Positions 25,792-34,837 of a stretch of 64,000 nucleotides of DNA are shown here, piece by piece. A program made the position numbers and the translations under genes. Within the stretch, counting starts at the first letter, position 1. Each line of letters opens with the position of its first letter. The notes beneath the pieces were generated by a model. It was not told the origin of the DNA. It searched no databases and saw only the letters and a program-made list of their open reading frames with translations. The stretch spans positions 62,001 through 126,000 of the forward strand of contig DATBLQ010000018.1 of NCBI GenBank assembly GCA_036555325.1. Direction: 5' to 3'. This stretch comes from DATBLQ01 sp036555325 (GTDB lineage: Bacteria > Pseudomonadota > Alphaproteobacteria > Rhizobiales > Aestuariivirgaceae).

Positions 25792-26985
25792 GTGGCGCGT
25801 AAAAGCTATCAATTTACCAGCGAATCAGTTTCCGAGGGCCATCCCGACAAGGTGTGTGACCGGATCTCCGATGAAGTGGTCGATCTCTTTTATCGAGAGG
25901 CGGACAAAGAGGGTGTTGATCCCAGGCAAATCAGGGTCGCTTGTGAGACGCTTTGCACAACCAACCGTGTCATCATCGCCGGCGAATATCGCGGTCCCGG
26001 AAGCGTCACCGGTGAAAAGATCGAGGCCGTAGCGCGCAATGCCATCAAGGATATCGGCTATGAGCAATTCGGTTTCCACTGGCGCAACGCCCGGGTTGAA
26101 ATACTGCTGCACGGCCAATCGGCCGACATTGCCAAGGGCGTGGATGCCAGCGGCAACAAGGATGAAGGTGCAGGCGATCAAGGCATAATGTTCGGCTATG
26201 CCTGTGATGAAACCCCTGAGCTGATGCCGGCGCCGATTTACTACGCTCATCGAATTCTGCAGCAGCTTTCGGAGGCTCGACGATCGGGGAGGGAGCCTCG
26301 GCTGGGTCCCGATGCCAAGAGCCAGGTCACCGTCCGCTATAGGAGCGGCAAGGCGGTCGGAGTGAGTCAGATCGTTGTCTCACACCAGCATCTCGAAGAG
26401 CACCTGACGTCCGATGATATGCGCGACATTGTCGAGCCCTACGTGCGAAAGGCGCTTCCTCACGGGTGGATCACCAAGGAGACGAATTGGCACGTCAATC
26501 CCACCGGCAAGTTTTTCATTGGCGGACCGGACGGCGATGCCGGGCTGACGGGTCGCAAGATTATCGTTGATACCTACGGCGGCTCCGCTCCCCATGGCGG
26601 GGGCGCCTTCTCCGGCAAGGATCCCACGAAAGTGGATCGCTCGGCCGCCTATGCCGCACGGTATCTCGCAAAAAACGTCGTCGCGGCGAAGCTCGCCAGG
26701 CGGTGCACCATCCAGCTCTCCTACGCCATCGGTGTATCCGAGCCTTTGTCTATCTTCATCAATCTGCATGACACCGGCAAAGTCGAAGAGCGCAGGCTTG
26801 AAAAGGCATTGGGCGAAGTCATGGTCTTGTCCCCGCGAGGCATCCGCGATCACTTGAAGCTTAACCGTCCAATTTATGCGCGTACGACAGCCTATGGGCA
26901 TTTCGGCCGCCTGCCGGAGAAGGACGGCGGGTTCAGTTGGGAGAAGGTTGATCTGGTTGACGATATCCGCCAAGCCCTCCGTTGA
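25792..26985 (+). CDS. metK: S-adenosylmethionine synthetase
   Basis: MetK joins methionine and ATP to give SAM, the methyl donor used by several neighbours (MiaB, TrmB, UbiE). The 397-residue protein shows SVSEGHPDKVCDRISDEVVD at the start, the GDQGIMFGYACDET loop and GGGAFSGKDPTKVDRSAAYA. The start is a GTG at 25792 preceded by GAGGGG. The 119 bases between it and the XRE gene hold a pair GGTCA/TGACC but nothing I can match to a SAM riboswitch. Confidence 0.96.
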   Translation: MARKSYQFTSESVSEGHPDKVCDRISDEVVDLFYREADKEGVDPRQIRVACETLCTTNRVIIAGEYRGPGSVTGEKIEAVARNAIKDIGYEQFGFHWRNARVEILLHGQSADIAKGVDASGNKDEGAGDQGIMFGYACDETPELMPAPIYYAHRILQQLSEARRSGREPRLGPDAKSQVTVRYRSGKAVGVSQIVVSHQHLEEHLTSDDMRDIVEPYVRKALPHGWITKETNWHVNPTGKFFIGGPDGDAGLTGRKIIVDTYGGSAPHGGGAFSGKDPTKVDRSAAYAARYLAKNVVAAKLARRCTIQLSYAIGVSEPLSIFINLHDTGKVEERRLEKALGEVMVLSPRGIRDHLKLNRPIYARTTAYGHFGRLPEKDGGFSWEKVDLVDDIRQALR

Positions 26986-27676
26986 GGGGTTCGACTCGAC
27001 CCGTAAGTTCCAACTCTACGGACGCAGAAAGTCCAAGCCGCTTCGTCCGCGTCAGCGGCAGCTTATCCGTGATTTGCTTCCCACGCTGCGCATCGCGACC
27101 AAGCCGGAGAGTAAAATTGATCCTTTGAGGCTATTCGCCGCAACCCCAACCGATGTGTGGCTAGAAATCGGATTTGGCGGCGGTGAACATCTGGTCTCCC
27201 AGGCGAAAGGTCATCCCGCCATCGCGTTTATCGGTGCCGAACCTTTCCTAAACGGCGTTGCCAAGCTCCTCGTCGCCATAGCCGATTGTAATTTGACGAA
27301 TATTAGGATCTTCGATGACGATGCGCGATTGCTGCTGGAGGCGCTCAACCCTAGCTCCATCGGGAGGGTCTTCGTCCTATATCCCGATCCCTGGCCAAAA
27401 CGCCGGCACGAAAAGCGCAGGCTTTTCAACCTAGAGACCATTGCCGCACTGCATCGGGTCATGAAGCCCGCCGGAGAGCTCTATTTTGCCAGCGACAGCC
27501 CTGAGTACGTTTCTTACAGCCTGCGGAATTTCCTGATCCACGGAGGGTTTGAATTGGCTCGGCAACCGCACGCCTGGCAAGCGCCTCCTCCGGGCTGGAC
27601 CGTAACCCGCTATGAGTCCAAGGCCCTCAAGGCGAACCGCCAGTCAGCCTATCTGTGCTTTCGCAAATCATCCTAA
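26957..27676 (+). CDS. trmB: tRNA (guanine-N7)-methyltransferase
   Basis: TrmB methylates G46 in the variable loop of tRNA. The 239-residue protein has the SAM-binding LEIGFGGGEHL and the family motif YPDPWPKRRHEKRR. No ATG is available near the expected N-terminus; I infer a TTG at 26957, inside the metK end, because GGAGAAGG stands about ten bases before it and the residues from there fit the family. This gives a 29-base overlap with metK and probable translational coupling. Confidence 0.88.
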   Translation: MTISAKPSVEGFDSTRKFQLYGRRKSKPLRPRQRQLIRDLLPTLRIATKPESKIDPLRLFAATPTDVWLEIGFGGGEHLVSQAKGHPAIAFIGAEPFLNGVAKLLVAIADCNLTNIRIFDDDARLLLEALNPSSIGRVFVLYPDPWPKRRHEKRRLFNLETIAALHRVMKPAGELYFASDSPEYVSYSLRNFLIHGGFELARQPHAWQAPPPGWTVTRYESKALKANRQSAYLCFRKSS

Positions 27677-27680
27677 AACG

Positions 27681-27708
27681 CTTGCATTTTAAGCCAGAAC
27701 CCTTATAT
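27681..27708 (+). promoter_or_regulatory. Putative promoter of the rimP-nusA-infB operon
   Basis: CTTGCA (27681-27686) and TTATAT (27703-27708), 16 bases apart, resemble the alphaproteobacterial housekeeping promoter (CTTGAC, about 17 bases, CTATAT). It lies just after the trmB stop and about 105 bases before the rimP start, leaving a leader that contains the two hairpins listed next. Assigned by eye. Confidence 0.5.
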
Positions 27709-27738
27709 GACCGCCCTAAGAGTTCATTCTCAACATAA

Positions 27739-27756
27739 CCTTCGGCGATCCGAAGG
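27739..27756 (+). promoter_or_regulatory. Leader hairpin upstream of rimP
   Basis: CCTTCGG, loop CGAT, CCGAAGG: a perfect seven-pair stem in the rimP leader, 12 bases before the terminator-like hairpin. It could pause RNA polymerase or stabilise the leader RNA; function unknown. Confidence 0.5.
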
Positions 27757-27768
27757 AAGCTGATGAGA

Positions 27769-27795
27769 GTGGGTCCCGCGGGGCCCGCTTTTTTT
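27769..27795 (+). terminator. Intrinsic terminator (probable attenuator) in the rimP leader
   Basis: GTGGGTCCC pairs with GGGGCCCGC (27769-27777 with 27780-27788, two G-U pairs, innermost pair probably open) and is followed at once by seven T residues. This is a textbook intrinsic terminator placed downstream of a likely promoter and 18 bases before the rimP ATG. It could end the trmB transcript, attenuate the operon, or do both. Confidence 0.7.
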
Positions 27796-27813
27796 GTTGT
27801 TAAGGCTAGAAAC

Positions 27814-28422
27814 ATGCTGAACCAGCGTTTGGGTCGCGAAACCGGTGCTGCACTGCGGGTCGCTAGGCTTGTCGAGCCTATTCTCGAAGACCTCGGTATG
27901 CGCTTGGTCCGTGTTCGGATGATCGGAGCTGCTGGCCGAACCCTTCAGATCATGGCAGAACGTCCCGACGGCACGATGACCATCGACGACTGCGAAACGG
28001 CAAGTCGCGCAATATCTCCCGTGCTCGATGTCGAAGATCCGGTTTCGGGACGTTATGATTTGGAGGTCTCCTCACCTGGAATAGACCGTCCCTTGGTCCG
28101 GCCGGAAGATTTCGAGCGCTGGGCTGGTCATCAGGTGAAAATCGAAATGTCCGCGCCGCAGGCCGGACGCCGCCGATTCCGCGGCCTGCTGGAAGGCTTT
28201 TCCGAGGGAATGGTTCGCTTGCTTGTCGATTCCGTGGGCGGCGGCGCGGACAAGACATTGGTAAGCCTGCCTTTCGGCGATATGTCTGAGGCCAAACTAG
28301 TTCTCACGGATGAATTGATTGCCGATGCGAGAGCACGTCGCCAGATGGGTCCATTAGGCGATGGCAGCGACTGGAGTGGCTCGCTCAGCGATAATGTACG
28401 CAATGGAGATGAAAATGGCTGA
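27814..28422 (+). CDS. rimP: Ribosome maturation factor RimP
   Basis: RimP assists early 30S subunit assembly. The 202-residue protein has the family N-terminal domain with GRTLQIMAERPDGTMTIDDC and the segment YDLEVSSPGIDRPLVRPEDF, followed by the SH3-like C-terminal domain. I chose the ATG at 27814; an upstream in-frame ATG at 27763 would translate through the terminator hairpin and is unlikely. Eight bases overlap with nusA. Confidence 0.93.
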   Translation: MLNQRLGRETGAALRVARLVEPILEDLGMRLVRVRMIGAAGRTLQIMAERPDGTMTIDDCETASRAISPVLDVEDPVSGRYDLEVSSPGIDRPLVRPEDFERWAGHQVKIEMSAPQAGRRRFRGLLEGFSEGMVRLLVDSVGGGADKTLVSLPFGDMSEAKLVLTDELIADARARRQMGPLGDGSDWSGSLSDNVRNGDENG

Positions 28423-30010
28423 CCCCACAGTTAGCGCAAACCGGCTGGAATTGCTGCAGATTGCCGACGCAGTGGCGCGCGACAAGGCAATCGACAAATC
28501 CGTCGTATTGCAGGCAATGGAAGACGCAATACAGCGTGCTGCGCGGTCGCGCTATGGGCAGGAGAACGAAATAAGGGCCGAGATCGATCCAAAATCCGGG
28601 GAAATTCGGCTCAACCGTTTGCTCATGGTCGTCGAGACGGTGGAAAACGATGCAACTCAAATCTCCCTCGCCGAAGCGCGCAACAAGAATCCCGCCGCCA
28701 ACCTGGGCGATTTCATTGCCGAGCCGCTGCCTCCTGTCGATTTCGGCCGCATCGCTGCCCAGAATGCTAAGCAGGTTATCGTCCAGAAGGTCCGCGATGC
28801 CGAGCGCGAACGTCAGTACAACGAATTTAAGGACCGCATCGGAGAAATCGTGCATGGCGTCGTCAAGCGGGTCGAATACGGAAACGTCGTGGTCGATCTG
28901 GGGCGCGGCGAAGCCATCGTCAGGCGTGACGAAACCCTGCCACGTGAAACCTTCCGCAATGGCGACCGCATTCGTGCCTACGTCTACGATGTTCGTCGCG
29001 AACAGCGCGGGCCGCAAATCTTCCTCTCTCGCACCCATCCGGAATTCATGGCCCGTCTCTTTGCCCAGGAGGTGCCCGAAATCTACGATGGCGTGGTCGA
29101 AGTCGTGTCCGTAGCACGCGATCCGGGGAGCCGCGCCAAGATAGCGGTGCGCTCGAAGGAATCGTCGATCGATCCTGTCGGAGCCTGCGTCGGCATGCGT
29201 GGTAGCCGCGTTCAAGCTGTGGTCAATGAGCTTCAGGGTGAAAAGATCGATATCATCCCATGGTCGCCCGATGCGGCTGCCTTTATTGTCAACGCGCTGG
29301 CACCCGCCGAAGTGGCCAAGGTCGTGCTCGATGAGGAATCGGAGCGCATCGAAGTCGTTGTCCCTGATGAACAGCTTTCCCTTGCCATAGGCCGGCGCGG
29401 CCAGAATGTTCGATTGGCATCCCAACTTACCGGTTGGGACATTGATATCCTGACCGAAGCGGAAGAATCAGAACGCCGGCAGAAGGAATTCGCTGAACGT
29501 ACTCAGCGCTTCATGACCGCGCTTGACGTCGATGAGATGCTCGCCCAGCTCTTGGCATCCGAGGGTTTTTCCTCCGTTGAAGATATTGCCTTCATCTCGA
29601 CCGGGGAATTGGCAAGCCTCGAAGGGCTCGATGAGGATACTGCTGCCGAACTGCAGACGCGTGCCAAGGACTACTTGGACCGTCGGGCAGCTGAACAGGA
29701 CAACCGACGGCGCGAGCTTGGTGTCTCCGATGAATTGAAGGATGTTGAAGGCATCACCGGTACAATGATGGTGGCGCTTGGTGAAGCCGGTATCCTCTCT
29801 CTGGAGGACCTCGCAGGCAGCGCCACTGATGAACTCGTTGGCTGGACAGAGCGAAAGGGCGGGGAAGCGATCCGCCACAAAGGGGCTCTCAGCGAAATCG
29901 GAGTGACTGCGGCGGAGGCCGAAACCATCATTATGGCTGCTCGCGTCAAGGCAGGCTGGGTTGAGCCACCGAAGGTGGAACAGCCTGAATCCCAAACCGG
30001 GGAGGTTTGA
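28415..30010 (+). CDS. nusA: Transcription elongation/termination factor NusA
   Basis: NusA binds RNA polymerase and nascent RNA, promoting pausing, termination and antitermination. The 531-residue protein has the N-terminal polymerase-binding domain, an S1 domain (about 130-200), two KH domains (GACVGMRGSRVQAV and LAIGRRGQNVRLASQL) and two C-terminal helix-hairpin-helix acidic repeats (about 360-520). The ATG at 28415 follows GGAG and lies within the end of rimP. As a product of the attenuated operon, it is well placed for feedback on the leader terminator. Confidence 0.96.
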   Translation: MADPTVSANRLELLQIADAVARDKAIDKSVVLQAMEDAIQRAARSRYGQENEIRAEIDPKSGEIRLNRLLMVVETVENDATQISLAEARNKNPAANLGDFIAEPLPPVDFGRIAAQNAKQVIVQKVRDAERERQYNEFKDRIGEIVHGVVKRVEYGNVVVDLGRGEAIVRRDETLPRETFRNGDRIRAYVYDVRREQRGPQIFLSRTHPEFMARLFAQEVPEIYDGVVEVVSVARDPGSRAKIAVRSKESSIDPVGACVGMRGSRVQAVVNELQGEKIDIIPWSPDAAAFIVNALAPAEVAKVVLDEESERIEVVVPDEQLSLAIGRRGQNVRLASQLTGWDIDILTEAEESERRQKEFAERTQRFMTALDVDEMLAQLLASEGFSSVEDIAFISTGELASLEGLDEDTAAELQTRAKDYLDRRAAEQDNRRRELGVSDELKDVEGITGTMMVALGEAGILSLEDLAGSATDELVGWTERKGGEAIRHKGALSEIGVTAAEAETIIMAARVKAGWVEPPKVEQPESQTGEV

Positions 30011-30025
30011 TCGCTGTCGCTGAAT

Positions 30026-30616
30026 TTGACACCCGAGCGCGAACGCATGTGCATTGTGACAGGCGAACATCTGGATCGAACCAGGCTTGTTCGCTTCGTC
30101 TTGAGCCCGCAGATGGAAGTCGTGCCGGATTTGAAGCAGAAGCTGCCGGGCCGAGGGGTCTGGACAAAAGCCACCCGGGAAGTCGTGGTGCGCGCCATCG
30201 CTGAAGAGCGCTTCGCCAAGGCATTCCGGCGGCGATGTCGTGCAAGCTCCGACCTTCCTGTTCAGCTGGAGGGTTTGCTGCGCGATGAGGCCCGCCAGTA
30301 TCTTGCTCTCGCTAACAAGGCAGGCTTGGTTGTGACGGGATTCGAGAATACTTCCAAAGCACTGGCAGCCGCCCGCGCGAGGCTCTTGATCGAAGCCTCC
30401 GACGGCGCTGACGAAGGTGGCCGCAAGCTGCGCGCCAGGTGCAGGCAGAACTGCGAAATCGTCAAGACCTTCAAGTCATCGGAATTGAATTTGGCATTGG
30501 GTCGCGCAAATGTGGTACATGCTGCCGTCGCTGAAGGAAATCTGGCTGAAAAGCTCCTTGCTGCGGTTCGTCGCTTGGAAGCCTTCGAAACGCCGCAACC
30601 CGGTTTGCACGGATAG
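30026..30616 (+). CDS. YlxR-family RNA-binding protein with L7Ae-like C-terminal part
   Basis: This 196-residue protein begins with a YlxR (DUF448) domain (MCIVTGEHLDRTRLVRFV, PGRGVWTKA) and continues with a region resembling ribosomal protein L7Ae (about 90-190). In Firmicutes YlxR modulates RNase P; the alphaproteobacterial form is less studied. No ATG lies at the expected start: after the nusA stop the candidates are CTG 30014, CTG 30020, TTG 30026 and an internal ATG 30047. GGGGAGG ends at about 30006, eight bases before the first CTG. The interval listed uses the TTG. Confidence 0.85.
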   Translation: MTPERERMCIVTGEHLDRTRLVRFVLSPQMEVVPDLKQKLPGRGVWTKATREVVVRAIAEERFAKAFRRRCRASSDLPVQLEGLLRDEARQYLALANKAGLVVTGFENTSKALAAARARLLIEASDGADEGGRKLRARCRQNCEIVKTFKSSELNLALGRANVVHAAVAEGNLAEKLLAAVRRLEAFETPQPGLHG

Positions 30617-30626
30617 ATAGAATATT

Positions 30627-33143
30627 ATGACCGATACAAAGGATACGAGCACCAAACACGGAATCGGAGGGCGCACCTTGAGCGTAAAGCGCCCTGCGGT
30701 TGAGCAGGGCCGTGTTCGCCAAAACTTCTCTCATGGCCGGTCGAAAACTGTCGCGGTCGAAATCAAGCGGAAGAGAACGGCTGGCCCCGGCGAGCCCGCA
30801 AAAATTGAGTCCCGCGATCCTCAGCCTCTGAATTTGAAGCCCGCCCCGTCGCGTCCTGAGCCCAAGCGTGAGGAATCTCCCCCGCCCGTTCGCTCCGGCA
30901 TGGTGTTGCGCACTCTCACCGACGACGAGAAGGAGGCGCGTGAACGGGCGCTTGCCGACGCACGCGCCCGCGAAGCTGAAGAAAGGAAACGCGTTCAGGA
31001 CGAGGCCAAGCGGCGTTCTCAGATTGACGAGATAGAACGGCGTGAGCGCGAGGCTGCCGAGGCGCGAAAGACAGAAGAGGAAACTCGTCGCAAGACCGAA
31101 GCCGAAGCTAAGCGGCGCGCGGAGGAAACTGCCCGCAAGCTCGAGCCGCGCGTGGTAATGGAGTCCGATGCCGAGGATGAGGAAGTCAAGAGCCGCGGCA
31201 AGCTCAAGCGTGAAGTAAAGCTCGCTCCTACGCGCACGAAAACTGACATCGAGCGCCGCCGCGGCAAGCTGACGATTGCCAACGCCTTGAATGATGTCGA
31301 GGAGAAAAGCCGTTCCCTCGCCGCTTTCCGCCGCCGCACCGAACGGCAGAAGAAGCAGGCGCAGGGATTTCAGATGCCGACCGAAAAACGGTCGCGCGAA
31401 ATAGTAATCCCGGAGGCGATCACTATTCAGGAATTGGCCAATCGCATGGCGGAGCGCGGGGTTGATGTGATAAAGCTCCTGATGAAACAGGGCGAGATGC
31501 ACACCATCAACGACATTATTGATGCCGATACAGCTCAGCTTATCGCTGAAGAAATGGGCCACTCGGTGAAACGCGTGTCGGAATCGGATGTCGAAGAAGG
31601 ACTCCTGGGCGAACAGGATGCCGATGAGCATCTGGTGCCCCGCGCTCCCGTCGTCACCATCATGGGCCATGTCGACCATGGCAAGACATCGTTGCTCGAC
31701 GCTCTCCGCAAGACTAACGTCGTCGCCGGCGAGGCGGGAGGCATCACCCAGCATATCGGCGCCTACCAGGTCGAAACGCCGGGGGGACTTGTGACCTTCA
31801 TCGATACACCTGGTCACGAGGCCTTCACTTCCATGCGCGCCCGCGGAGCCAAGGTAACCGATATCGTCGTTCTTGTTGTTGCCGCTGATGACGGGGTCAT
31901 GCCCCAGACGGTTGAAGCGATCAACCATGCCCGCGCCGCCAAAGTGCCGACTATCGTTGCTATCAACAAGATCGACAAACAGCAGGCCAACCCCACTCGC
32001 GTGCGCACCGACCTTTTGGCGCACGAGATCGTTGTTGAGAGCATGGGAGGCGATACGCTTGAAGTTGAGGTCTCCGCCACCAAGAGCATCAACCTTGATA
32101 AGCTGCTCGAAGCAATTCTTCTGCAATCCGAAGTTCAGGGCCTCAAGGCCAATCCCGATCGCGCGGCCTCGGGCATTGTCATAGAGGCCCAGCTCGACAA
32201 GGGTCGCGGTCCGGTTGCCACGGTGCTGGTGCAGAATGGCACTTTGCGATTAGGGGATATTTTCGTTGCGGGTTCGGCTTGGGGCAGGGTACGCGCGCTG
32301 ATCGATGACAAGGGCGCTCAGGTCGCCACTGCCGGTCCCTCGGTCCCGGTTGAGGTGCTGGGCCTGAATAGCGCCCCCGAGGCAGGCGATGGATTTGTCG
32401 TTGTCGAGTCCGAATCTCGCGCCCGGGAAATCACCGAGTATCGTGACCGCAAACGGCGCGAGACCCGTGGCACGACCGCTGGGCGTTCTTCCCTTGAACA
32501 GATGATGAGTCAGCTCAAGGAAGGCGGGCGCAAGGAAGTGCCGGTTCTGGTGAAGGCCGACGTGCAGGGCTCTGCCGAAGCCATTGTGCAGGCGGTGGAG
32601 AAGCTGTCGACAGAGGAAGTTTCTGCCCGGGTCGTTCACTATGGCGTCGGCGCCATTAGTGAAAGCGATATTTCCCTCGCTCAGGCCTCGGGTGCCGTCG
32701 TGCTTGGATTCAATGTTCGGGCGAACCAGCAAGCGCGCGATACCGCTGAGCGCGCCGGCATAGAAGTTCGATACTACAATATCATCTACGATTTGGTCGA
32801 CGACGTTAAGTCCGTGATGTCGGGGCTGCTGGCGCCTACCTTGCGCGAAACATTCCTCGGCAATGCTCAGATCCTTGAAATCTTCAACATTTCCAAGGTG
32901 GGCAAAGTGGCTGGCTGCCGCGTGACCGAAGGAACGGTGCAGCGGGGTGCCAAGGTCCGGTTAATTCGCGACAATGTGGTCGTCCACGAAGGAACGCTAT
33001 CGACGCTCAAGCGATTCAAGGATGAAGTGCGAGAAGTACTGGCCGGCCAGGAATGCGGTATGGCATTCGAGAGTTATCAGGACATGCGTGTTGGCGATGT
33101 CATCGAATGCTTCCGGGTTGAAACGGTCAAGCGGACGCTCTGA
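30627..33143 (+). CDS. infB: Translation initiation factor IF-2
   Basis: IF-2 is the GTPase that brings initiator tRNA to the 30S subunit. The 838-residue protein has a long, charged, Arg/Glu/Ala-rich N-terminal region (about 80-250, probable coiled coil), an IF2-N segment (ITIQELANRMAERGVDVIK) and a G domain with GHVDHGKTS (about 347-355), DTPGHEAF and NKIDK. C-terminal domains bind fMet-tRNA. All G motifs are intact. Confidence 0.97.
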   Translation: MTDTKDTSTKHGIGGRTLSVKRPAVEQGRVRQNFSHGRSKTVAVEIKRKRTAGPGEPAKIESRDPQPLNLKPAPSRPEPKREESPPPVRSGMVLRTLTDDEKEARERALADARAREAEERKRVQDEAKRRSQIDEIERREREAAEARKTEEETRRKTEAEAKRRAEETARKLEPRVVMESDAEDEEVKSRGKLKREVKLAPTRTKTDIERRRGKLTIANALNDVEEKSRSLAAFRRRTERQKKQAQGFQMPTEKRSREIVIPEAITIQELANRMAERGVDVIKLLMKQGEMHTINDIIDADTAQLIAEEMGHSVKRVSESDVEEGLLGEQDADEHLVPRAPVVTIMGHVDHGKTSLLDALRKTNVVAGEAGGITQHIGAYQVETPGGLVTFIDTPGHEAFTSMRARGAKVTDIVVLVVAADDGVMPQTVEAINHARAAKVPTIVAINKIDKQQANPTRVRTDLLAHEIVVESMGGDTLEVEVSATKSINLDKLLEAILLQSEVQGLKANPDRAASGIVIEAQLDKGRGPVATVLVQNGTLRLGDIFVAGSAWGRVRALIDDKGAQVATAGPSVPVEVLGLNSAPEAGDGFVVVESESRAREITEYRDRKRRETRGTTAGRSSLEQMMSQLKEGGRKEVPVLVKADVQGSAEAIVQAVEKLSTEEVSARVVHYGVGAISESDISLAQASGAVVLGFNVRANQQARDTAERAGIEVRYYNIIYDLVDDVKSVMSGLLAPTLRETFLGNAQILEIFNISKVGKVAGCRVTEGTVQRGAKVRLIRDNVVVHEGTLSTLKRFKDEVREVLAGQECGMAFESYQDMRVGDVIECFRVETVKRTL

Positions 33144-33171
33144 GGAGTGCGCAAGGCCAGGAGCACGAGAA

Positions 33172-33561
33172 ATGTCGTCCAACGCTCCAAGCCAGAGGCA
33201 GCTGCGTGTAGGTGAATTGATCCGCCATGCGCTTGCCGAGGTTTTCACCCGTGGCGAAACGGGTGACCCCACGCTCGAGCGGATCGGCATTACCGTTCTG
33301 GAAGTGGCGGTCTCGCCAGACTTGCGGATTGCCACGGTTTATGTGCGTCCGCTGATGAAAGCGGCAGCAGAGGAACTGCTGTTGGCTCTTGAGCGAAACC
33401 GAAAATACATAAAGGGTCTTATCTCTCCCCGCCTGCGCTTGAAGTTCATGCCGGAGCTGCGGTTTCGTTTGGATACTGCATTGGATTATGCGGCCCATGT
33501 CGAGGAACTTCTGCGGCAACCCGGCGTCAGGCGCGATTTGGAAAAAGATGCAAAAGCATGA
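33172..33561 (+). CDS. rbfA: 30S ribosome-binding factor RbfA
   Basis: RbfA is a small KH-like protein that binds free 30S subunits during 16S 5' end maturation. The 129-residue protein shows RQLRVGELIRHALAEVF at the start and the region PDLRIATVYVRPL. The ATG at 33172 is preceded by CCAGGAG. It ends inside the truB start region. Confidence 0.95.
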   Translation: MSSNAPSQRQLRVGELIRHALAEVFTRGETGDPTLERIGITVLEVAVSPDLRIATVYVRPLMKAAAEELLLALERNRKYIKGLISPRLRLKFMPELRFRLDTALDYAAHVEELLRQPGVRRDLEKDAKA

Positions 33562-34480
33562 TCGGATGATCGCTTCACCGCTGTCCCAAGCAAATGGCTG
33601 GCTCATCCTCGATAAGCCGCGTGGCATCGGTTCAACCGCCGCGGTTGCGCGTGTGCGAAGGATATTTGCGGCATCCAAGGCAGGCCATGGAGGAACGCTC
33701 GACCCTTTGGCGACCGGCATCTTGCCGATAGCGCTGAATGAAGCGACGAAGACTGTTTCAAACGTCATGCATGGGTCGAAGACCTATTGCTTCACCGTGG
33801 CCTGGGGTGCTGAAACCTCAACCGACGACCTCGAAGGTGCCCTTACGAGCCAGTCCGATGTAAGGCCCTCCGAGGAAGCAATCAGGGCCGCGCTTCCAGC
33901 CTTCATTGGTCGCATCGCTCAGGTCCCGCCTGCATTTTCCGCCGTCAAGATTGCCGGCGAACGCGCCTACGCCCGTGCGAGAGGTGGTGAGGACATATCG
34001 CTTCCGCCGAGGATGGTCGAGGTATACGCGCTGCGTTTGCTGGGTTGCGGGGTGCACGAGGCCACATTTGAGCTTGATTGCGGAAAGGGAACCTACGTTC
34101 GCTCCCTTGCCCGTGATATGGGCCGGAGGCTCAACTGCGGCGGCCATGTCGTGAGTTTGCGGAGACTGAGAACTGGCCCCTTCGGCGAAAGCGACATGAT
34201 TTCTCTAGCCAAGCTTGAGGAGTTCAGTCATAACGAGCCCGGCCGCAAGGCCATTTTGAAGTTCCTTCGCCCACTTCGGACCGCGCTGGACGACATCCCG
34301 GCTCTGGCCCTAGGCGAGGCGGAGGCTTGGCGCCTCAGGCAAGGTCAGCCCGTCGCTGTGCGGGCAGCCGGGGCCCATCCTGAACAGGGCACAGTGTTGG
34401 TGCTGAGTGGCGAAACGCCCGTGGCATTGGCGGCAGTGAAGGACGGGGTCTTACGCTCAAAGCGCGTTTTCAACCTTTAG
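33548..34480 (+). CDS. truB: tRNA pseudouridine-55 synthase
   Basis: TruB makes pseudouridine 55 in the T-loop of tRNAs. The 310-residue protein has GWLILDKPRGIGST near the N-terminus and the catalytic Asp52 in GHGGTLDPLATGILPI. The chosen ATG at 33548 overlaps rbfA by 14 bases; an ATG at 33566 would give a protein six residues shorter. Confidence 0.95.
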   Translation: MQKHDRMIASPLSQANGWLILDKPRGIGSTAAVARVRRIFAASKAGHGGTLDPLATGILPIALNEATKTVSNVMHGSKTYCFTVAWGAETSTDDLEGALTSQSDVRPSEEAIRAALPAFIGRIAQVPPAFSAVKIAGERAYARARGGEDISLPPRMVEVYALRLLGCGVHEATFELDCGKGTYVRSLARDMGRRLNCGGHVVSLRRLRTGPFGESDMISLAKLEEFSHNEPGRKAILKFLRPLRTALDDIPALALGEAEAWRLRQGQPVAVRAAGAHPEQGTVLVLSGETPVALAAVKDGVLRSKRVFNL

Positions 34481-34513
34481 CGCGGCTCAAAGCCCAGGAT
34501 TAGGAGAACTCCG

Positions 34514-34783
34514 ATGTCGATGACGCAAGAGCGCAAGAAAACGCTCATCAGTGAATATTCAACCAAACAAGGTGATACTGGTTCGCCCGAAGTGCAGGTG
34601 GCACTGCTCTCCGAGCGAATCCGGAATCTGACCGATCATTTCCAGGTTCACACCAACGATAACCATTCCAGGCGAGGGTTGCTGAAGCTCGTAAGCCAGC
34701 GCCGCGTTCTTCTGGATTACCTGAAGTCGCAGGATGAGAAGCGCTATCAGTCGCTTATCGATCGTCTCGGCATTCGCCGGTAA
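34514..34783 (+). CDS. rpsO: 30S ribosomal protein S15
   Basis: S15 binds the central domain of 16S rRNA and often represses its own mRNA. The 89-residue protein shows the family stretches YSTKQGDTGSPEVQVALL and NDNHSRRGLLKLVSQRR. TTAGGAGAA precedes the ATG. It is followed by pnp after 164 bases, the common rpsO-pnp arrangement. Confidence 0.97.
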   Translation: MSMTQERKKTLISEYSTKQGDTGSPEVQVALLSERIRNLTDHFQVHTNDNHSRRGLLKLVSQRRVLLDYLKSQDEKRYQSLIDRLGIRR

Positions 34784-34837
34784 TTGAACATGGCTGTAAG
34801 CGGGCACCCTTGCAGGTTTCAAGCGCTGTCCGCAAAT

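Noticed and set aside
27763..27813. Upstream ATG of rimP as start, or a leader peptide
   Set aside because: It would translate through the terminator stem and T-run and adds residues not expected in RimP; it has no typical regulatory-peptide codon run.
30471..32126. 551-codon open frame antisense to infB
   Set aside because: It lies entirely opposite the well-conserved infB and ylxR, has no recognisable domain, and long antisense frames are expected in GC-rich coding DNA. The same holds for the antisense frames at 35122-36186 (in pnp) and 28385-29425 (in nusA).
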